A DNA stretch of 37,558 bases from CAYUET01 sp964443875. GTDB taxonomy: Bacteria > Auribacterota > JAFGBW01. Where the stretch lies: contig CAYUET010000026.1 in the NCBI GenBank assembly GCA_964443875.1, positions 1-37,558 of the forward strand, written 5' to 3'. The notes beneath the pieces were generated by a model. That model did no database searches. It saw only the letters and a program-made list of their open reading frames with translations, and had not been told where the DNA came from. This document shows, in pieces, positions 33,693 through 37,558 of this stretch. Within the stretch, counting starts at the first letter, position 1, and each line of letters starts with the position of its first letter. The translations under genes were made by a program, and so were the position numbers.

Positions 33693-34202
33693 ATGAAAGA
33701 ACAACTCATCACCCTGTACGGCTACGTTTTAAACTACGGACTCGACATTATCTCAGCACTCCTCATTTTCCTCATCGGAAAATGGCTCTGCAAAATCGCT
33801 GCAAACATTGTTGAAAAATTAATGCTTAAGTCCAAAGTGGATGCCACCCTGACTACCTTCCTCAAAAACATCCTCTACTACGCCCTCCTTGCCATCATGG
33901 TCATCGCCGTGCTCAACAAACTCGGAATCCAGACCACCTCCATTGTCGCCATCATGGGCGCATGCGGACTCGCCGTAGGCCTGGCCCTTCAGGGCTCCCT
34001 TTCCAATTTTGCCGCAGGCGTCATCATCATCCTCTTCAGACCCTTCAGCATCGGCGACACCATCGAAACCGCCGGAGTCACAGGAACCGTCAAAGAAATC
34101 CAGATCTTCAACACCCTGCTTGAAACCGCAGACAAACTCTACATCATCCCCAACGCCAAAATCACCGCAGACAAAATCACTGTCAGCATCACCAAAAAAT
34201 AA
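33693..34202 (+). CDS. Minimal MscS-type mechanosensitive channel
   Basis: Small-conductance mechanosensitive channel that releases solutes on osmotic downshift. At 169 residues it has two leading membrane helices (about 15-35 and 58-80). The pore helix TM3 (ACGLAVGLALQGSLSNFAAG) and the signature IILFRPFSIGDTIE with the beta domain (TGTVKEIQIFNTLLETADK ... IPNAKI) follow. E. coli MscS has 286 residues; this protein ends right after the beta domain and lacks the large cytoplasmic vestibule domain. No downstream frame continues it, so the short form seems genuine. A strong AAGGAGG precedes the ATG. It is 27 bp from the DUF481 gene and probably co-transcribed with it. Confidence 0.9.
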   Translation: MKEQLITLYGYVLNYGLDIISALLIFLIGKWLCKIAANIVEKLMLKSKVDATLTTFLKNILYYALLAIMVIAVLNKLGIQTTSIVAIMGACGLAVGLALQGSLSNFAAGVIIILFRPFSIGDTIETAGVTGTVKEIQIFNTLLETADKLYIIPNAKITADKITVSITKK

Positions 34203-34229
34203 ACGCCCCGAAAAACAAGGAACACAATA

Positions 34230-34964
34230 ATGAAAAAATATGCACTCTACGCAGTCTGCTGCCTTCTGATATCCCAGGCAAGCCCTTTCGCACAGGAAGC
34301 GGCCCCCGTAAAACCATTCTCCTTCAACATCGGCGCAACCGCCACAGACGGAAACAGCGACTCCATGCAAACCAACGCCTCACTCACCCTTGAAGGCGAA
34401 AAGCAATCGCTGGGCTCCTTCCGCACAGGCGCCGAAATCAACTACGGAGAAACCGAAGTCGACGGAGAAGACAGCAAAAACACCGACAACGGAAAACTCT
34501 TTGCCAATGTGCGCAAGACCCTCAGCGGCCTTTCCTTCCTCTACATAGACGGAACTCTCCTTTATGACGACATCGCCTATGTGGACTATCGCCTCACAAT
34601 AGGCCCCGGGTATGGCTGCTACCTGCTGAAAAATGAACAAACAGCCCTTTCAGTTGAAACAGGTCTGTCCTACGTCTGGGAAAAAGTAGCGGAAGTCAAA
34701 GACGACTACGCTGCACTCAGACTGGCCGAGCGCTTCGACACCAACATAAGCCCCACGGCAAAACTGTGGCAGTCAGCGGAATACCTTCCCCAGATCGACG
34801 ATTTCCAGAACTACCTGATCAATGCGGAAATCGGCACAGAAGCGGCCCTGAACGCTAACTGGCACGTCCGCATCGTACTCCAGGACAAATACGACAGCGA
34901 ACCCGCACCGGAATTTGAAAAAAACGACCTTGCCCTCATCGCAGGCTTCGGCATCAGCTACTAA
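34230..34964 (+). CDS. DUF481 (YdiY-like) outer membrane protein
   Basis: A 244-residue protein with a signal peptide (KKYALYAVCCLLISQASPFA), followed by amphipathic beta strands typical of DUF481 barrels: FSFNIGATATDGNSDSMQTN, RTGAEINYGETE, LTIGPGYGCYLLKNEQ, LSVETGLSYVWE and the C-terminal strand LALIAGFGISY ending in Tyr, as outer-membrane proteins do. DUF481 proteins include the salt-induced YdiY. The pairing with an MscS-type channel supports a part in osmotic adaptation, which is inference. AAGGA lies 8 bases before the ATG. A terminator hairpin follows at 35005. Confidence 0.87.
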   Translation: MKKYALYAVCCLLISQASPFAQEAAPVKPFSFNIGATATDGNSDSMQTNASLTLEGEKQSLGSFRTGAEINYGETEVDGEDSKNTDNGKLFANVRKTLSGLSFLYIDGTLLYDDIAYVDYRLTIGPGYGCYLLKNEQTALSVETGLSYVWEKVAEVKDDYAALRLAERFDTNISPTAKLWQSAEYLPQIDDFQNYLINAEIGTEAALNANWHVRIVLQDKYDSEPAPEFEKNDLALIAGFGISY

Positions 34965-35004
34965 GCTGCATGACACAAAAAACCAAATAAAACAATTCTT
35001 ACGC

Positions 35005-35034
35005 AGGCCTGTCTTATGTTTATAAAACAGGCCT
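35005..35034 (+). terminator. Hairpin after the mscS-DUF481 genes
   Basis: AGGCCTGT (35005-35012) pairs perfectly with ACAGGCCT (35027-35034) around an AT-rich loop. Only a weak T-rich tail follows on the plus strand, so efficiency is uncertain. It is also only about 11 bases beyond the 3' end of the intron remnant. Confidence 0.55.
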
Positions 35035-35085
35035 TGCCTTTCCTGATAGGGGTCGAAAAGAGCAGTTTCGCTCTCCCTGCCCTCC

Positions 35086-35118
35086 GAACCGTGCAGGAGA
35101 TTATCCCGCACACGGCTC
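35086..35118 (-). ncRNA. Group II intron domain V
   Basis: A 33-base hairpin begins GAGCCGTG and ends CACGGTTC on the minus strand, with the catalytic AGC triad at its 5' side and a small ATAA-containing loop. Size, ends and the pairing GAGCCGTG/CACGGTTC match domain V of bacterial group II introns. Confidence 0.8.
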
Positions 35119-35135
35119 TCAAGTTAATAGTTTCC

Positions 35136-35375
35136 TCATCGGGACTGGACTCCCGATTTATGGGCTTGAGCCATTGTAAAAAGCCCATACTCAGCAAAAA
35201 AGGTGTTTGGCCATTGCAAATGGTCGGTTAAACATCGTCCAAATCTAGGTCGTTTATCTTGCTTCCTCAATATCGCACGAAGTCGCCTTCTCACAAATTT
35301 ATCTATCACATTAAAGGTAGATCTTCTCGCGTGTTTGAAGTATTTAAACCCTCCCTTTAATGTTTTTTGGTGTCC
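35136..35375 (-). pseudogene. Group II intron maturase, C-terminal fragment
   Basis: Translation of this minus-strand stretch gives the typical maturase/thumb end of intron-encoded proteins: FKHARRSTFNVIDKFVRRRL, then RAILRKQDKRPRFGRC, LQWPNTFFAEYGLFTMAQAH and a stop after VQSR. In-frame stops occur at once upstream (35376-35378 and 35397-35399), and no reverse transcriptase motif is seen further up. The gene is therefore a remnant of about 79 codons of a protein that is normally 400-500 residues. Confidence 0.82.
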
Positions 35376-35697
35376 TCAATAATTTGTTTCAAGCTCTCAC
35401 CTCTTGTCCGGAAAGTTATGCTTCGTATCTTGTCTTTTTAATGAATCAAAACTTTTCATTCCGCCCCCACCCACGCTATGGTATTCCAGATCGCTTCAAT
35501 CGTTTCGCTGTCTTGTTCAGCTTCTGAAATGGAAGTTTTATTTCAATCTTCTCAGGCTTCCCCTTAAATCCGGTATCCATGTCTTTTACCATCCCAGTCG
35601 CCAAATGATCCTTTCCTCGGTCACTGAGTGATGCAAAGCAACGTATCGAAGTGATCTAAGGGATCTGAAGAAACCCTGATGCGGGGGCTATGAAAAA
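35376..35697. other. Gene-free stretch between intron remnant and manC
   Basis: No supported gene. A 38-codon minus-strand frame (35476-35592) starts with ATG but resembles nothing I know. The stretch may be degraded intron sequence. At 35600-35660 the minus strand (AGATCACTTCGATACGTTGC ... CACTCAGTGAC) loosely resembles a decayed copy of the dispersed repeat at 74-110. Confidence 0.4.
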
Positions 35698-37104
35698 TCA
35701 ATACTTGTCAAAGCGGATGATGTCATCTTCCCCGAGGTAATTCCCGATCTGAACTTCAATGATGGCGAGATTATCCATTGTGGGATTATAAAGCTTATGC
35801 TTTTCCCCTTTGGGAACATAAATGCTTTCATTCCGTTTAATGGGAAACTGCTTCTTTCCGATAGTGATGATACCCCTGCCCTCAACCACATTCCAGTGTT
35901 CGCTTCTGTGCTTATGCTTCTGAAGAGATAAACTTTTGCCGGGGTAAACGCCGATCTTTTTAACCTTGAAACCGGGTTCCTCCTTGAGGATGGTGTAATA
36001 CCCCCAGGGCCTGTAAACCGTAGTGCTGTCTTTAATGACCGGCTCCCCTTTATCGCTCAAAGTGTCTGTCAGATTTTTCACCTTGTCTGAAAAACCCTTT
36101 TTGACAATCAGCAGGGCATCGGGGCTGTCTACGACAATGGTATCTTCAACACCAATTAAGGAAACAACCCTGTCTTTTGAATTGGAATAGCTAAAACAGC
36201 TCTTGCAATCCATGAATTCACTTTTACCGATACTGAAATTATGCCTGCCATCATGATGATATTCCAAGAAGCTGTCCCAGTTCCCCAGGTCAGCCCATTT
36301 CAAATCAAAACCAATAACTGCTGAATTTTTCGATTTCTGAATTACGGCATAATCAATGGAATCAGAAGGGATCTTATTGAAACCGGCAATCATTTCCTTA
36401 AAGGGTAAATCATAGAAATTTCCAATTTGAGGCTTGAACCGCTTCAGCTCCTTTATAAAAACCTCTTTTTTAAAACAGAAAATGCCGGCATTACCTAGGG
36501 CCCCTTTTCTAACCATCGCTTTTGCTGTTGCCAGGGAGGGCTTCTCGATAAACTTCTCCACAAGAAAGCCATTAGGGATTGCTGCTCCTTTGGTGATATA
36601 GCCGAAATTCTGTTTGGGAACTTTAAGACTGACGCCGAATAAAACGATTTTGTCACTTTCAGCAATGGAGGCGGCCTTATCCAGGAATATACCCAGCCCC
36701 TTGTCCGGCTCTATAATCTGGTCAGAGGAGAAGGCATAAAAAATCGTTTTTTCACTGCACTTTTTAAGGGTTTCAAGATACTTCAGGCCCAACATTATGG
36801 CCGGGGCAGTATTTCTGGCGCAGGGTTCAAACAGGAGATTGTTTTTCAGAACCTGTTTTACAGCGGATGAAAGCTCAGGAATGGCATCGATCTGATTATA
36901 AATCGTAAATTTATAATTTTCTCCGGAAAGGATATAAATATTCTGATCTTTAAAAAACTTAAGAGTCCGCCCCAAGGTGAGCTGAAACAAAGAAAGCCCT
37001 TCCCTGAATTCCACAAACTGCTTAGGGTGATTTTCACGCGAAATGGGCCATAACCGCGCCCCTTTTCCACCAACAAGAATGATTGCAATTCTATCTTTTT
37101 TCAT
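35698..37104 (-). CDS. manC: Mannose-1-phosphate guanylyltransferase / mannose-6-phosphate isomerase (ManC/AlgA type)
   Basis: Bifunctional enzyme that makes mannose-1-P into GDP-mannose and interconverts fructose-6-P and mannose-6-P, supplying GDP-mannose for surface polysaccharides. The N-terminal nucleotidyltransferase has VGGKGARLWPISRENHPKQF, FSSDQIIEP and FIEKPS. The C-terminal cupin (about 350-465) has FKVKKIGVYPGKSLSLQKHK, RSEHWNVVEGRGII and YVPKGEKHKLYNP, i.e. the metal-binding residues of type II isomerases. I chose the ATG at 37104 (MKKDRIAIILVGG), with GGGAAGG just upstream; the ATG at 37116 lacks a site. The length of 468 residues is normal. It is separate from the glycan cluster at 18.5-23.3 kb but may serve it. 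Confidence 0.95.
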   Translation of the reverse strand: MKKDRIAIILVGGKGARLWPISRENHPKQFVEFREGLSLFQLTLGRTLKFFKDQNIYILSGENYKFTIYNQIDAIPELSSAVKQVLKNNLLFEPCARNTAPAIMLGLKYLETLKKCSEKTIFYAFSSDQIIEPDKGLGIFLDKAASIAESDKIVLFGVSLKVPKQNFGYITKGAAIPNGFLVEKFIEKPSLATAKAMVRKGALGNAGIFCFKKEVFIKELKRFKPQIGNFYDLPFKEMIAGFNKIPSDSIDYAVIQKSKNSAVIGFDLKWADLGNWDSFLEYHHDGRHNFSIGKSEFMDCKSCFSYSNSKDRVVSLIGVEDTIVVDSPDALLIVKKGFSDKVKNLTDTLSDKGEPVIKDSTTVYRPWGYYTILKEEPGFKVKKIGVYPGKSLSLQKHKHRSEHWNVVEGRGIITIGKKQFPIKRNESIYVPKGEKHKLYNPTMDNLAIIEVQIGNYLGEDDIIRFDKY

Positions 37105-37558
37105 AAACCTTCCCATGGTTCAAATAGCGGATTCTTTTAATTATTAATAAACGCAACTCTGGAATTATTAAACAAAAAAATAAAATTTCATTAAAAAATA
37201 TCTAAAATATCTTGTGCGCCATAAATTGCCCTATATAAACTCAATTCCTATTAAAAAATTTTTTATAAAAAATAACATAAATTTTTACTTGGAATCTATA
37301 AATTTAACTCATTATCTCATTCCTTTTTCTTCAAATATCAGCAGTGGAAAAAAAAAGAAAAAAAGCTGCTTAAAAAATTAATCCGTTTGCCGAAAGTAAG
37401 CGTTTTTCAAAAAATCACAGATGACTTGTCTGAATTTAAAGCAGTTACGAATATGAAAATATTTTGAGAGGTTAACTTTTGGGTTAACCTGTATGTGGAA
37501 TTTTTTCACTACCATCCCATAGGATTTTAAAAAATTTTAATTTAAAAGGCTGATTACC
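37105..37558. other. AT-rich gene-free region upstream of manC
   Basis: No gene is seen. The region holds long A and T runs (especially 37140-37330) and should contain the manC promoter, but no clear -35/-10 pair stands out. The dyad at 37469-37490 is listed separately. Confidence 0.5.
37469..37490. repeat. Perfect 8-bp inverted repeat
   Basis: AGGTTAAC (37469-37476) and GTTAACCT (37483-37490) form a perfect dyad around TTTTGG, each arm containing the self-complementary GTTAAC. It may be an operator for a gene beyond the window edge or a terminator; the T run follows about 10 bases later. Confidence 0.6.

Larger units (their letters stand above)
35046..35375 (-). mobile_element. Decayed group II intron, 3' end
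   Basis: On the minus strand, in order, are a maturase C-terminal fragment, a domain V hairpin, a domain VI-like stem and an end reading CGACCCCTAT. That is the normal layout of the 3' end of a bacterial group II intron. The reverse transcriptase core and the N-terminus are missing, so the element cannot move by itself. The 3' boundary near 35046 is judged from the typical intron end. Confidence 0.75.

Noticed and set aside
34961..35197. Minus-strand frame of 78 codons
   Set aside because: It crosses intron domain V and the hairpin after the DUF481 gene. The maturase fragment is in another frame, so this frame is a by-product.
35404..35631. Plus-strand frame of 75 codons beside the intron remnant
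   Set aside because: The translation is rich in unusual residues, no start signal is visible, and it runs through degraded sequence.
1..37558. CRISPR arrays, tRNA or rRNA genes
   Set aside because: No regularly spaced direct repeats, cloverleaf sequences or rRNA signatures were recognised by reading; a tRNAscan/Infernal run would be needed to exclude divergent ones.

Overview
The window reads as chromosomal DNA from a diderm (Gram-negative-type) bacterium, probably uncultured. It has a TolC-linked efflux system, a DUF481 outer-membrane protein, a sigma-54 activator and prepilins of the H-X9-DG style that are abundant in the PVC/Lentisphaerota/Omnitrophota-like lineages. A very large exported ORF with a 'CLAP' motif just after its signal peptide fits the same broad group. 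The phylum is an inference; nothing here fixes it.

Left part (1-8.8 kb, minus strand): a histidine kinase and an NtrC-type activator overlap by 4 bp. Downstream of them, behind a well-formed -24/-12 promoter, lies a TolC / membrane-fusion / RND efflux operon. The kinase has Asn where the phospho-accepting His should be. A run of five perfect short palindromes sits between the regulator gene and the sigma-54 promoter.

Middle part (8.9-18.5 kb): a 947-residue protein with two complete radical SAM/SPASM units in tandem; an exported coiled-coil protein; a PtsN-like EIIA protein with an N-terminal extension; a stand-alone ribosomal protein L3 gene with its own consensus promoter and terminator; a minus-strand YqgE / REC-kinase / small-protein operon; and a PilP-like exported protein.

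18.5-23.3 kb, minus strand: a surface-glycan cluster (SDR, GT4 glycosyltransferase, ElyC/YdcF-like protein, PglC-type initiating sugar transferase, WbpE-type aminotransferase). 23.5-26.7 kb, plus strand: two overlapping prepilin genes behind a consensus promoter, then an SH3-repeat protein overlapping a minimal Ser/His-type S26 peptidase. A GAF-PAS-GGDEF diguanylate cyclase follows on the minus strand.

Right part (28.8-37.6 kb): the most striking gene is a 1504-residue exported protein. All the signature motifs of a family II (DHH/DHHA2) inorganic pyrophosphatase occur in the correct order, but are spread over about 1200 residues. A class I methyltransferase is nested between motifs I and II, and helical or winged-helix-like segments are inserted in and after DHHA2. 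After it come a minimal MscS channel, a DUF481 protein, a decayed group II intron (maturase C-terminus plus domain V) and a ManC/AlgA-type bifunctional enzyme. No tRNA, rRNA or CRISPR array was recognised.
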